A DNA stretch of 64,000 nucleotides. Source: Arthrinium phaeospermum (Eukaryota; Ascomycota; Sordariomycetes; Amphisphaeriales; Apiosporaceae). The translations under genes were made by a program, and so were the position numbers. Position 1 is the stretch's first letter. The number at the start of each line of letters is the position of its first letter. The stretch spans positions 1,674,001-1,738,000 of the forward strand of contig QYRS01000013.1 in the NCBI GenBank assembly GCA_006503535.1, given 5' to 3'. Below the pieces are notes generated by a model. The model searched no databases and was not told the origin of the DNA. It saw only the letters and a list, made by a program, of their open reading frames with translations. Positions 33,683-45,945 of the stretch are shown here, in pieces.

Positions 33683-36600
33683 ATGTACTAACGGAGCGGG
33701 TACAGTAACTGCCAGTAGTCACGGGCTCTCTTTGTGTCGAAAAGCATGAATTGACGTATCATTTGCCGACCTTAGGGCCGGAGTAACCAGCAGGATGCCC
33801 ATCACCAGTTTTTGATCGTCCCGAGTCCTGATACCCAGTTGCCAGGGACTGGCAATCGCGTCCCATGCCATGCCACGCCATGCTATGCCGGCAGTCCAAA
33901 GGCAGTGAGTAAGCACGGCTTATTATTAGTTTTCCAGCAGGGTCTAGAGGGGCACGTCCTGCTGCTACTGCAGGCCCCGTTACCAGTCCGCTTCTCGGTA
34001 CCTGTTGGCGGTTGGTTTTGCCGAAGCTGAAGCCCTGTCATGATCGTCTAATCTCATTTCTTCCCCCCACAACGGTGAAGTTACAATACGACCTCGGGCC
34101 ATGTCGTGTCGGAGTTGAGTCAAACCCCTGCTTTTTTTTATATGCCTATACCCATGCGAATCCATACTAGCGGGAAAGAATTCCGCTGGCGCAAGTGGAG
34201 GAAGCGCTGGTGCTGGCCTGTTCAGAACCATGTATGTACATGTAGGTTATGTTGTGCTCAAACGTTTTGTCAGCTGTCAGGTTTATATCTCTCCGCGGCA
34301 AGTCATTTCCTCCAGAGTCTATTGGCCAGAGGTAGTAGATACTGCCGAGCCCTGGATCGCTATCTTTGCACGGCGATGATCTCTTCTTTCTTCCCCTCTT
34401 CGCGTTTTGCACCCCTCCGACGTGTCACTGATGAGAATCCGAGGTTTCTATCGCACACCGCGGCAGTCGGACCTCACAATACTACCTACATACGTCAGCT
34501 ATAGTATGATGATAGTTTCACAATGTTCCATCGCTCTGGTTTATAAGGGCCATGCAGCACGTCGCCCGAGCCCCATCCCACCGGCTGCCTGCCCACAACT
34601 GCCCTCCTCCGCCTTGCCTGCCAGTCCCGTTGTTAACCTGGAAATGCAAACTTTAATGCGCGTGATGTGCTGTCACATGCACCTCCTCAGCTCAAAAGTA
34701 TTCCACTGTTAAAAGTCTCCAAAGGTCAGTCAACCCTACCTTTCACCATGTAGTTGCGTCCCACCGTCCGACAGCTACTGGTTGAGCTGGGCGGCTCAGC
34801 CTCAATATATTGCCAAACTCCGCAGACTTTCCAGACAGAGAGACACAGGGCACCGGTCAATGGGTGAAATTCAAACTGCTCACGATCTATCTATATGCTC
34901 GCTCTTGGGTAGTGGGGGAATGCGGGTGAGGGAAGCCTTTGAACTCACCGCGCAGGCGATTCCAAACATCGACACAGCAGGTCTCGGACCCGAGTCGCGC
35001 TTTCGAACCGTGTTTGCCTTATACATAGCTGGCGAAACCGACTTGGATCCAGATTCCCGATTTTCAACTAGACAGTAGAGCCAACTTGCTGATGGGAAAC
35101 TGATGAGCCTGCCCCTTTTCCAGACATCTTCAGCAGTATGTATGGAGGTCAGATGACCCACGATGGACTGCTTTTTGACACCACTACACACATGAACGTG
35201 AAATCACGAGCAACGAGTGTTGTATCATCTCTTTGGGAGATATGGACCACGCAACGGCCCTGCTCTCGGTGGGTTATCAGAGCGCCGGTGGGAGCAAGTA
35301 TGCCGTGATACTTTCGGCATACTGAATCCCGAGTGAGTGCCGGAGACATGATGTTATTGTGCATGGCTGCCCGGCGGCAATTCCAACATCATTCGACTTG
35401 GGGTAAGCAACATGCGCCCGCCGCCTATCGCAGACTTGCAGGTCCAATATGTCTGTTTATCTTAAGATGTAAGTAGTCAATACGACTTTGGCAGCCTGGC
35501 TGAACCGTGACTGTGAGCTATGCAGCTACGCACGAAGGGGCATGTTGTTACCAGCGATAGCTTTCTCGCCCAAGATTACTGGTATAATAGCCTTACATAT
35601 GCGAATCGGGCTGAATAACGTAATGGTAGGTTGCGGAACCGCCAAGTACAATCACGAGTGTGTCATTGCGTAGCTATTTGATGCTCATAGACTGGGCAGG
35701 ATGGATACATGTACGTACTCATACGACAACGGGGTTTTCGGTATTTACAAAGCGGCGGTCACTGACACTATCGATGCCAGCGTTATGATCCATCTCTTTG
35801 CATAATACGCTTCCTGTGACCGGCGTTTTTGAATTTAAAAAAATAGACTACATACTGTGAAAAGACATGCTCCTCCCTTGGTGTTGCCCCCCTTTTGCCC
35901 CAGCTTCTGCCCCCATGCAAGGAGTGGCAGATTGGAGGAAAAGGCATGTCGCACCTGTCTTTGATAAGGAGAGTAAAGGAAAGACGGTATATAGTCAAAC
36001 ATATGTAATGCATTCTAGTAATAGAAGCAAACTCGGCTGAAGTGGTAGCCTCTCCAGTCTTTGAAGCTATCGTAACTGGCTTTGACCAGATAGACCAGAA
36101 CGTCGAGACACTGGAGGTTCTGTTGAGTGCCAAGATCAATGACTATTTATGGCCATGAGACCCCTGGGCACAAAGTAGGGCTGAATGATGCCTTTGCTTA
36201 CTGTTCACTCTGGCCAAGGACAAACAGGAGCAATTGGACAGTTGAGCTGTGTCACGCACGTCGAATTTAACTTGAGCATGATCCAGAGTCGAATCGAACG
36301 CATTTTCAAGCGTCCGTACTCGCAGTTTTCTCCAAAATAAAAGAGCCAGGAAATACACCATGCCATGTACACGAGCAGTTGTCGAAGTGATTGTAGCCAT
36401 CACAACTTTTTGGACCTGTGGCCTGCCTCACAAGGAACACAGTTATTGCAATGCTGCCTTCTCACATTGAACGTCCTCACTCAAAAAGTCTTGAGATGTG
36501 CTATCAATTGCTGCAATGAGGAGACGTGTCGCATACCGCAAATACATTTGATTGCGGTGTCTGTTCAAGTCGGTTTGAGTCGTTTGACTGGATTGCATAA

Positions 36601-36763
36601 GGCAATGTTTGTGAATAGACTCACTGCACCAAATGGGTTTATGCGTGCATGAGATAAGCCGAAATTATGAATTGTGACGAATTAGATAAGGTCCGTGTGC
36701 CACAACTGCCCCTCCAAAAAGTTGTTGGAGCTTTCTAGGCTCAGCCTGCGCCGATCCAGCTAT

Positions 36764-36770
36764 TGACTCA
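36764..36770. promoter_or_regulatory. Candidate Gcn4/CPC1 response element upstream of eIF2B epsilon
   Basis: Perfect TGACTCA, 96 bp before the ATG. The match is exact, but a 7-mer like this is expected about eight times by chance in 64 kb counting both strands. Confidence 0.4.
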
Positions 36771-36866
36771 CACGGCTGGTAGTTCGACAACGTCACGGAG
36801 GTCGTGTACCGGCAACAACTTCTTCTTGTCCGCAATAAACCATTTTCGCACACCAATAGGCAAGAC

Positions 36867-39186
36867 ATGTCGAGCAAAGGCGCCAAGTCCGGTGCTTCGG
36901 GCAAGGCCAAGAAGCCTACGAAGCCAGGTGCTGAGGACAAGCGGGAGGATGTCTTACAGGCAGTTGTACGTCCTGATTGACCGCGGGGCAGTTTTGTTGC
37001 CTACATTATGCGCTCCTTGACTGACCACGATACCGTCCACCCCCGCATAGATCATTGCCGATTCCTTCCAAACACGCTTCCGGCCCTACACTTTAGAAAA
37101 ACCAAGAGTGAGTATTTTGGCGCCCCTGGACTCGGGGTGTTCTGCTTGCTGACTGATATGCTAGTGCCTCCTTCCGCTTGCCAACACCCCGCTGCTCGAG
37201 TACACCCTCGAGTTCCTTGCCATGAATGGTGTTCAGGAAGTCTTCATCTACGCTTCATCCTTTCAAGAACAGATTGAGAGCTACATACGACAGTCGCGAT
37301 GGACACCGATAGCCAGATCCTGCCCCTTCTCCATCGTCGATTTCATCCGAGTCTCGGACGCCCGCTCCGTCGGCGATTTCCTGCGCGATCTCGACAAGCG
37401 CGGCTTGATCGAGGGCGATTTCATTTTAGTTCATGGGGACTTGGTGTCCAATATCTCTCTGGACGGCGCATTGGCGGCTCATAGAGCGCGGAAAGAAGCC
37501 AACCGTGACTCCATCATGACCATGGTGCTAAGAGAAGGCGGCGAGAACGAGCACCGGGCCAAAGTTGATGGCATATCCCCCGTATTCGCTGTCGACCCAC
37601 GAGAAAAGCGCTGCTTGCACTACGAGGAGATGAACCCCCTGCAGTCGGATCACCACGTCGAACTGGACACCGATCTGCTCAAGCAACCCGAGCTGGAGAT
37701 CAGAGCGGATTTGATCGACGCCCAGATTGATATTTGCACTCCCGATGTGCTTGCGCTGTGGTCCGAAAGTTTCGATTACGAGTTGCCACGCGCGAACTAC
37801 TTGCACGGTGTTCTCAAGGACTACGAGCTCAACGGCAAGATGATTCACACCGAAATCGTGGCAGACGGCTACGCTGCACGGGCGACAAACTTCCAGATGT
37901 ATGAAGCAATCGGCCGTGATGTGCTAGACGGATGGACGCATCCGTTTGCCCCTGACAGCAACTTGGTGAAGAAGCACACCTATCAACTACGGGATAATAA
38001 CGTATATCGGGAGGACGAAGTCATAGTCCACGATGACTGCGATCTCTCCAATGCCGTTATTGGCCAAGACACCGTCGTTGGGCCCGACAGTAAAATAGAG
38101 AACAGCATCATTGGGCGCAATTGCAAAATTGGCAAGGGCGTACTCATCAAAAACAGCATCATCTGGGAAGACGTCACCATAGACGACAATGCTGTGGTCG
38201 AGCATTCGATAATTGCCGAGTTCAGTACCATCGGGAAGAACTCGCGTGTGAGCTCAGGCTGTCTGCTGGGCTCCGGTGTGGTTGTGGGAGATGGCATTAC
38301 TGTTCCCAAATCGAGCGTCATTTCTGTGCTCTCCGCAATGGGTACCTCGACAACACCGGATACCGAGCTTCTCGGTCCTCAAGGCAAGGGCACCCACTTT
38401 GTTGACCCAGACATTGAAGACATGGGAGAGGATGACCCCCAGCGACTCCAGTTGTCACTGGATTACTCACTAGACGGCTACGAATTATACGCTTCTTCTG
38501 TATCTACATTAGCCTCGGACGACGACGAGGATTTGTCCGACGACGAAGCGCAGGACACAGCCAGGAGCGGCCGTACTATGTCATTCGCCTCGGACGACTC
38601 GTCTACTGCCGGTGCTTCTAGCTTCGTAACAGAAGCCGTAATTGGCCTGTTGGAGGTACTGCGTGGCGAGCGCGGCGATTTCGATTCCGAAAAGCTTGAG
38701 TTCACATCGCTTCGATTAGCCAACGACGCGTCCGATAACGCCGTTCGCCGGGCAGTTGCGACGGCGCTCGTTCGCCGGGCAGTTGAGTTGATCAATGCCG
38801 AGAGCGGCGGAATGGAGACGAGCAAAGCTGCTAAGAGCGTTTTGAAAGACCGCGCGGGTGCCAAAGAATTCGTGATCGAGGTTGGTGTTGGAGGAGACAG
38901 TATTGCTGAGCAAGTCGACTTCATTCTGGCTGTCCAGAGAGCTTGCGTCAGTATCTCGCGGGTCATCGAGGTCGGGAAAGCAGGAGCGCTTTGTTCAGCT
39001 CTGTTCCAGCAGATGTATAGCGAAGATATACTGGAAGAGGATGGCATTCTGAAATGGTGGGAGGATGCTCGAGCTAAAGAGGGCGGGGAAGCGATGGAGC
39101 AGGTCCGGGAAAAGTGCAAGGCCATCGTCGACTGGCTGGAAGAGGCCGAAGAAGAGGATAGTGACGAGGAAAGTGACGAAGACTAA
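36867..39186 (+). CDS. GCD6: Translation initiation factor eIF2B, epsilon (catalytic) subunit
   Basis: Exons 36867-36965, 37051-37107 and 37165-39186; 725 residues. The first two small exons supply MSSKGAKSG and the conserved IIADSFQTRFRPYTLEKPR. The third continues CLLPLANTPLLEYTLEFLAMNGVQEVF. Together they form the nucleotidyltransferase-like domain. A left-handed beta-helix of hexapeptide repeats follows (VIGQDTVVG, SIIGRNCKIG, SIIAEFSTIG). The C-terminal W2 (HEAT-like) domain carries the exchange activity and ends in an acidic tail (EEDSDEESDED). eIF2B swaps GDP for GTP on eIF2 in the cytosol. Phosphorylated eIF2 blocks it, which lowers general translation and raises Gcn4/CPC1 synthesis. 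It sits 2.06 kb upstream of homocitrate synthase on the same strand. Confidence 0.97.
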
Positions 39187-40811
39187 GCACATCATATATC
39201 CTGGAACACGTACCTAGTTAAACAATGAATACCGTTAGTCGCGGAAGTATCTTATTTGGCGTCCCTGATTCGCATCTCTTAGGCGTGAGACGTCAACACT
39301 TGGCCTGTCCCTGTTCCAGGACTCAAGTCACTAACGCCCCTTTCTATAATATCTGCAAAGGCATTGATAGAGAAGATATATTTACCCTGCTACTCAGCAC
39401 ACCCCTATTGCGACACCTATCATCGGTGACATCTCTTGCGACATCACCCGTAAACCTTGATACCAGCCAAACTCAGCGGAAGGAGGGTCGCCTGTTTCCG
39501 GGCAGGCCATCTGAGTAGCCACCAGTATTAGCGAGCCTATAGGATGGCGCATTGTATATATCACACTTGCGTGTCCATTCTAATAATTTGTCATGCGGCT
39601 CTGCATGGTCGATCCTCAGCCCTTTCTCCAACCATGACTACCAACATCAAAGACGGGCGAGACGCATATATTTTCGGGGGAGAGGTGCTCCCGACAAGAT
39701 AATCCTTTTCACATCACACAAAGCAGCTCAGCAACGCGGTTTTGCAACGATTGATTTAAGTAAAATATTCCTGGTGGCGTATGCTTCATTATGCTTGTCA
39801 AGACCGAGGATCTGGAAGCTATCAGGCGGGCGAGCAGCGATTCTTGTAGGTGATACTTGTCTTGAAAGAAGATGCCACTTTTACAACCACTCCGAATTTG
39901 GTTGGGATCCCATACGCCGCGAGCACCCGGTGACAGTAGGGATGGCCTCCGAAGGTGGTGGACAAGGTGCACCAGTCCCCGAGACCCTGAGCCTCTGACA
40001 TAGGTCTATTTGAGGTTTTATCTCTTAACTTTTCTATGGTATCGGTTGATAGTTGGATAGTCCTGTGTACATCAAGCCCACGCTGGTCCCCGCGAAGAAG
40101 CAACAGGAATGTGCGCCCTTCATTTGACGCCTGCTGATGTATTCGGTGGATTGATAGAACGTCCAGGGCAGATGTCGTATACTCGCGCCTACATGCTAGG
40201 TCATCATCGTGTAGGGGCTCTGGCCGATAAGCTAGTCCGTGGATTGGTAGCAAGGCGATGCATTTATCGGTTGCTTTCGTCTGTAGCGTGAGCAGATCGC
40301 CACAATATGACGGCGTGTTAGATCGCAAACATTGTATGCAGATTGCGTCATCGCTATAACGCTACAGCGTCCAAGTCATCACTAGGCACTCATTTAATTA
40401 TCTTCATATATCTTCGCATGCATTCCTTGATATCCAAAGCATGAAAACAAATAAGCATATATAAGAAATTGAAAAGTTTGCAAAGAACTTAGTGTTTACT
40501 TGCTACTCGACATAGGGCTCAGTTGAAACTTGAAGCAGGCCGCTATAACCGGAGTTACTTGACTTCCATGTAGGTTGAAGTTATGTAAGTGCTACCTAAT
40601 ATAATGGCCTGGCCTTCTTGCATTGTAGTCACCAATGGTGTGTGGTAGATATTGACAACTGAGGTAGGTAACACAAGTCTGAATATATCTTTACTCATCT
40701 ATACATACATACCTAAGGTAACCTCATGAGGTCCAAATCACCTCGGGTATTCTTTTGTGTTGTATCGTCATCTGCGAGTGTTGCAATCCGATGCCTAAAG
40801 TCGGCATGGAA

Positions 40812-40818
40812 TGAGTCA
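40812..40818. promoter_or_regulatory. Candidate Gcn4/CPC1 response element, distal
   Basis: TGAGTCA, the exact complement of TGACTCA, about 426 bp before the homocitrate synthase ATG. Confidence 0.45.
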
Positions 40819-41094
40819 AAACCCTGGTAAGCCTGGCGCCTGGGGGCCATGGTACACGCAGCAAACCTCGTAGCGAATTTTGCAGTGGGGGGGCTGAGCA
40901 CTGGATTACCGCCTTAGGCAATTTACGTTATTGGACGTCACTGTGGATTGGGATCTGGCTCTGTCCACAGCGTGCAGCCAATGCTACAGCACCGAAATGC
41001 GCATGCACTACCCCGCCTTTCTAGCACCCAGTAGCCACAAACCCAGACCCCTCCACCCACATCTTTTCCCAGTCCTTCCGCATGCCGCTGGTGG

Positions 41095-41101
41095 TGACTC
41101 A
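41095..41101. promoter_or_regulatory. Candidate Gcn4/CPC1 response element, proximal
   Basis: Perfect TGACTCA 143 bp before the homocitrate synthase ATG. Lysine genes are known targets of cross-pathway control in ascomycetes, and two sites within 300 bp strengthen the case. Confidence 0.6.
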
Positions 41102-41244
41102 ATTGACCCCCAAAGACAGACCAGGAAAAAAAAGTATTAAAAAAATTGGTTCGCCTTGATATTCCAGTCGACTAATTGATCCTCACCACCGACCATCTGA
41201 CTATTGTTGATACACCCTCACCAACAAACAGTCCACTATTTACA

Positions 41245-43971
41245 ATGTGTCCTACTCCAGACGCCGCCCCGGCCACCAACGGCAGTGCCAATGGCGCCAG
41301 CATTTCCGATCCATGTTCGTCACTGCCTCTTGATTTGTTGCCCTCGTCTCGTCGGCCTGCAGAAACTTCGTGCTAACTTGAGTGCCTGTCTCAGCTCACC
41401 CGGGCTTCACTGGCATTGCTGTAAGTTTATACCTTAATTGACATGGGCCAAAGCCTGCGAATGCTCTAGGCTGGCAGTCAGTCCAATCCTCTAACCGCAA
41501 TCCTTACAGACTCAGCGCACGCAGCGCACCAGCCCTTACCAGCCCGTCGGTGATTTCCTGAGCAACGTCTCCAGATTCAAGATCAGTGAGTCCACCCGAG
41601 CAGCAAGACGAACTCCCTGGCTATCCTCTTTCCGGTCACGAATGCTATAACTATCGGCAATATCGGGCATCACTAACGAAATTGCCCAACTATAGTCGAG
41701 TCCACCCTCCGTGAGGGTGAGCAGTTTGCCAATGCCTTCTTCGATACCGAGACCAAGATTCAGATTGCCAAGGCTCTCGATGACTTTGGCGTCGACTACA
41801 TCGAGCTTACCTCCCCGGCTGCCTCTGAGCAATCCCGCAAGGATTGCGAGGCCATCTGCAAGCTCGGCCTCAAGGCCAAGATTCTGACCCACGTCCGCTG
41901 CCACATGGACGATGCTCGCATGGCAGTAGAGACTGGCGTCGACGGCCTCGATGTCGTCATTGGTACATCTTCGTACCTTCGCGAGCACTCGCACGGCAAG
42001 GACATGACCTACATCATCAACGTGAGTACACTCGTTCTTTGGTGAAGCGGGGAGTTTGTCAAGAAAACTCGCGGCCGATATCGGAGCCCAAAAAATATTG
42101 ACGAGTAGACAGACTGCGATCGAGGTCATTGAATTCGTCAAGTCCAAGGGTCTCGAGATTCGCTTCTCCAGCGAGGACTCTTTCCGATCCAACCTCGTCG
42201 ACCTGCTCTCCGTCTACAGCGCTGTCGACAAGGTGGGAGTCACCCGTGTTGGTATTGCTGATACTGTTGGATGCGCCTCGCCCAGACAGGTCTACGATCT
42301 TGTTCGAAGTAAGTCTCTGGGTTCAATCGTCACTGCTCGTCATTAAAACCAGAACTCTTGACTAATCCGAATCAATTTTCACAGCTCTGCGTGGTGTTGT
42401 AAACTGCGACATCGAAACCCATTTCGTAAGTTTCGCCTCTTTGCATCTGCTCATACAGACTTGTACTTGCTTGGGGCAGGAAATATGGTGTTTCAGGCAT
42501 ACGATCTCTAGCCCCTTGGAGCTACGAGTGCCAAATCACAAGATAGTCTTCGGGCCGCCTCAAATGTATGCTTATGTGTTACTAACTCGTTGGTTTCTAG
42601 CACGACGATACAAGCTGCGCCGTAGCAAATGCCTATTGCGCCCTCGAAGCTGGTGCCACGCATGGTAAGCCCCTCTGTTGTCACGTCTTGGGGATATATT
42701 GTATTAACTCTTAAATAGTGGACACCTCCGTTCTCGGTATGTTGTCATTGCGCGCGGCCGGCTGTCTTATAAACGGCCTTACTGATTCGATTTCACAGGT
42801 ATTGGTGAGCGCAATGGTATCACCACTCTTGGTGGCCTGATGGCGGTATGTCTCCCAGAACGCACACATGTTTCTTGCAGCATACTGATATTCTCGCTAT
42901 AGCGAATGATGGTTGCCGATCGCGACTATGTCATGAGCAAGTAAGTCAATACTTGCTCCCCTTGTTGTTAATCCCTCTTCTAACAAACCCCAGGTACAAG
43001 CTCCACAAGCTCAAGGACCTTGAAAACCTTGTGGCCGATGCCGGTATGTCGCCTTTTCCACTATCCTCTCCGTCGGCTTTGGCGTATGCTGGGTTCACAC
43101 CGACAAACTCGGGCCTCTTTTCATCGTGTCGCAGCTTGTCAGCGTACACAGCAAGTCTCGCTTTCAAGGAAATTAGTGTGTCGAAGGCGTCGAAGTTCAG
43201 CTTCAACAACCCCTCATGGCGGGTCATTCCGCCCAATCACCATTATACAATGGAGACCAGGTGGAATTTTCAGGCGACCCCTAGACCCACGATGTCGAAC
43301 CCCAGCATACCCCAGACTTCCCACTTTTCTTATGATGATCATAACGGGACACCAACTAACGAGTGCAGTGCAAATCAACATCCCCTTCAACAACCCCATC
43401 ACTGGCTTCGTAAGTCTTATGCTTTGCATGACCCCCCCCTACCGTATCAACAGCTAACATTGCCTTCAGTGTGCCTTCACCCACAAGGCCGGCATTCACG
43501 CCAAGGCGATCCTGAACAACCCGACGACTTATGAGATTCTCAAGCCTGAGGACTACGGTCTGTCCCGCTATGGTATGTCCCCAAAGAGACGAATGATCAC
43601 CTGGTACCAGTGCTGACAAACTACCTCCCAATTTAGTCCACTTCGCTTCGAGATTGACTGGCTGGAACGCCATCAAGAGCCGTGTTGAGCAGCTCGGCCT
43701 TACCATGACCGATGCCCAGGTCAAGCTTTGCACCCAGAAGGTCAAGGCTATGGCTGATGTGAGGCCCCTCGCCATTGATGACGCCGACTCTGTCATTCGT
43801 ACTTTCCACCTTAACCTCACAGCGAATGAGGAGAAGCCACTGCTCCCCAACATGACGTCTGAGGAGCAGGCCAAGTTCGAGAAGGCCGAGAAGGAGCTTG
43901 CCTCTGAGCCTGAGCAGAACTCGTTAGACAAGACTGTGGCGCAAGAGACGAATGGCGGTGCTCAGGCGTAA
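41245..43971 (+). CDS. LYS21: Homocitrate synthase (lysine biosynthesis)
   Basis: Fourteen exons, all phase-checked, 476 residues: 41245-41314, 41395-41420, 41510-41585, 41696-42021, 42113-42308, 42385-42425, 42601-42664, 42719-42736, 42799-42845, 42903-42940, 42994-43043, 43369-43409, 43470-43572, 43637-43971. It condenses 2-oxoglutarate with acetyl-CoA, the first and lysine-inhibited step of the alpha-aminoadipate pathway. Active-site motifs are present: [12 protein letters not shown], the metal-binding HFHDDT (split between exons 6 and 7), GIGERNG, and [12 protein letters not shown]. No clear mitochondrial presequence is seen, and localisation differs between fungi. Exon 8 has only 18 bases. 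Intron 11 (325 bp) is three to five times longer than most of the others. Yeast Lys20/Lys21 align along almost the whole length. LYS21 is used as the family symbol. Confidence 0.97.
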
Positions 43972-44820
43972 AATGCCATTGGGGAACCTGGAGTTATATC
44001 AAGAGTGAATGAGGTCATTGCCACACATGTACATATACCAAAAGGCAATGCATTTAGGGCTTAAAAAAACAGCGTGTCTTAATACAAACGACCTATCTTG
44101 GGAATCACTAAATCACCGGAATCCAACATCCAATTCCAGATCACCCAAGTGGACAATGCGTGCAGCTAACCCCATCGTACTTGTAATAACCTTCCGAGTT
44201 TCATCTCCCTTGGGATCTATCCATCCCACTATACCTTTGACATGAATCTTTCCAACTCCTTTTCTGTGTACTCCCATCTCTCGTCTTTGGCTTGACCTCT
44301 TTCTCTGAGGAATACACTCCAACTGGCTTATAGAAACCAGCCTGCTCGATCGAATGGCGAGGGGCGCTGATGGCCCAGAGGTGGGTGTAAGCGCCCTGTT
44401 CCGGCGTGATGATCCTGCCGACATTCGTCACCTGCGTGAGGACACGGTTCATTTGTCGTTGGTAGATGCATGTTTTTTTTAAACGATTTTCAGTACGCAC
44501 CACTCGACCGCCTAGGTCGGGTATTGCCGACTTGTCAGACTGAAGGTCAGGCATCGTATGAAAGGGGGCTTCGGTACGATCTCCTTAGTGCTCGTTTGGG
44601 CAGTATACAGAGAAAAAGAAGTAAATTGAATTCAATCCCGAAAGAAACTAGTATTATAACAAAATGTGCATCCCCTTTTACCAACGATTCCTTGCCCGAT
44701 AACCGATCCCCTCAGGCCCTGACTATTCGTCATTGCTTCCCAACATATGCTGTCGTACAGCCAGCCAGCCGTCCATCCGTTTCCACACCCTGCCCCCGGT
44801 CTTGGTGGAAGTTGTACGCC
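43972..44820. other. Convergent intergenic region, no gene seen
   Basis: 849 bp holding the 3' regions of homocitrate synthase (+) and the repeat-rich secreted protein (-). Confidence 0.6.
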
Positions 44821-45945
44821 CTAGCGTGCCACGTAGCTTGTAGCCAGTGTGGTAGAGTAAGGCTGATCTGCTGATGCGTAACCGGTGGAAGTAGGGTACC
44901 CCGTGGTGGCAGTTCCGTATCCGGTGGAAGTGCCATAGCCCGTAGCAGAGCCATATCCGGTGGAAGTCCCGTATCCAGTCGAAGTCCCGTATGCAGTAGA
45001 GGTTCCGAACCCGGTGGAGTATCCCGTAGCACTGCCGAATCCAGTGGAAGTACCGAATCCCGTCGAGGTGCCGAACCCAGTCTCGGCGCCGTATGTCGCG
45101 GTGGCGGTGGCTGAGTAGGTCTCGGTGGCAGTGGGAGCGCCGCCCTCGGAGAAAGTAGCTGTGCCCGTCTCTCCGCCGTAGGTGGCCGTGGTCGCCACCT
45201 CGGTGAAAGAGGGGGCACCCCCTTCGGAGAAGGTGGGCGCACCCCCCTCGGAGAAGGTGGGCAGGGCGCTCTCGGTAGAGTAGGTGGCCGTGGTCTCGGC
45301 TTCGGTGTAAGTGGCCGTGGGGTACGCTGCCGAGTAGGCAGACGTAGTCGTGGTGGCCTCGGTCTCGGTCCAAGTAGGGTAGCTGTGGCCGTGACCGTGG
45401 CCATAGCCGTGACCGTGGCCCCATCCCTCTGTCCAAGCGGTGGAAGTAGACGTGGCCTCATCGGTCCAAGCGGTAGAAGTGGTAGTAGTATCCTGACCGG
45501 CCCAGGCGTTCATGGTGTAGGCTGCGGCCGACGTGGTGGTGGCGGTGGTGGTGGTCATGGGATCGTCATGAGACGAACCACCGTGCGACCCATGGCTGCC
45601 CGACCCTTGGCTGCCAGTGTTCCAGTCGTGAGGGCTGCTGTTACCGTTTCCGAAGTTGTTGTTGTTGTTGCTGTTGTTGTTGTTGTAACCGCTGCTGCTG
45701 CCAGAGCTGCCCTTGCCAGAGTTGTTGCCGCCGTAGCCGCTGCTACCGGAGTTGCTGCTTCCGCCGTTGCTTCCCCAGCCTTCCTGAGATCCCTGGGATC
45801 CCCCGCTGTGAGAGTCTCCGCCAAAGCCACCTCTAGCAGCGAGGCACTTGGCGCCGTCATTGTTGAAATCCCGAGCATGTTGTTGGACCCGGGCAGCGGC
45901 AACGCCCCCAACGAGCGCCAAAATGAGCGTCTTTTGGCACACCAT
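44821..45945 (-). CDS. Secreted low-complexity repeat protein, Gly/Ser/Thr-rich
   Basis: Single exon, 374 residues, no family recognised. A signal peptide (MVCQKTLILALVGGVAAA) leads into a Gly/Ser-rich stretch and an Asn run (NNNNSNNNNNF). A Thr/Ala/Trp-rich segment follows, then a His-rich block (GHGHGYGHGHGHS) that could bind metal. Next come repeats of TFSEGGAP (three or more) and finally about ten units built on GYGTST or GFGTST. Only one cysteine lies after the signal, and there is no C-terminal hydrophobic tail, so it is not a typical GPI protein. The pattern fits a wall or surface-matrix protein, or a secreted glue with many O-glycosylation sites. This is inference from composition. 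Repeat copy number probably varies among strains. Confidence 0.78.
   Translation of the reverse strand: MVCQKTLILALVGGVAAARVQQHARDFNNDGAKCLAARGGFGGDSHSGGSQGSQEGWGSNGGSSNSGSSGYGGNNSGKGSSGSSSGYNNNNSNNNNNFGNGNSSPHDWNTGSQGSGSHGSHGGSSHDDPMTTTTATTTSAAAYTMNAWAGQDTTTTSTAWTDEATSTSTAWTEGWGHGHGYGHGHGHSYPTWTETEATTTTSAYSAAYPTATYTEAETTATYSTESALPTFSEGGAPTFSEGGAPSFTEVATTATYGGETGTATFSEGGAPTATETYSATATATYGAETGFGTSTGFGTSTGFGSATGYSTGFGTSTAYGTSTGYGTSTGYGSATGYGTSTGYGTATTGYPTSTGYASADQPYSTTLATSYVAR

Larger units (their letters stand above)
32887..36866. other. Intergenic, 4 kb, no gene seen
   Basis: Lies between the divergent 5' ends of the NLR-like gene (-) and eIF2B epsilon (+). It contains a 22-base A run (33524-33545) and an 8-bp tandem repeat (33656-33682). 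Open frames are short and match nothing I recognise. The right end holds the eIF2B epsilon promoter. Confidence 0.55.
39187..41244. other. Intergenic, 2.1 kb, homocitrate synthase promoter
   Basis: No gene seen. It holds two perfect Gcn4/CPC1-type sites and a CCAAT box (near 40979) in the last 450 bp before homocitrate synthase. The leader between about 41160 and the start has no upstream ATG. Confidence 0.6.

Noticed and set aside
25154..34122. Further TGAGTCA matches near 25154 and 34116, and TGACTCA in the GH16 intron donor near 59692
   Set aside because: Not in promoters of amino-acid genes; consistent with chance frequency, so not annotated as regulatory sites.
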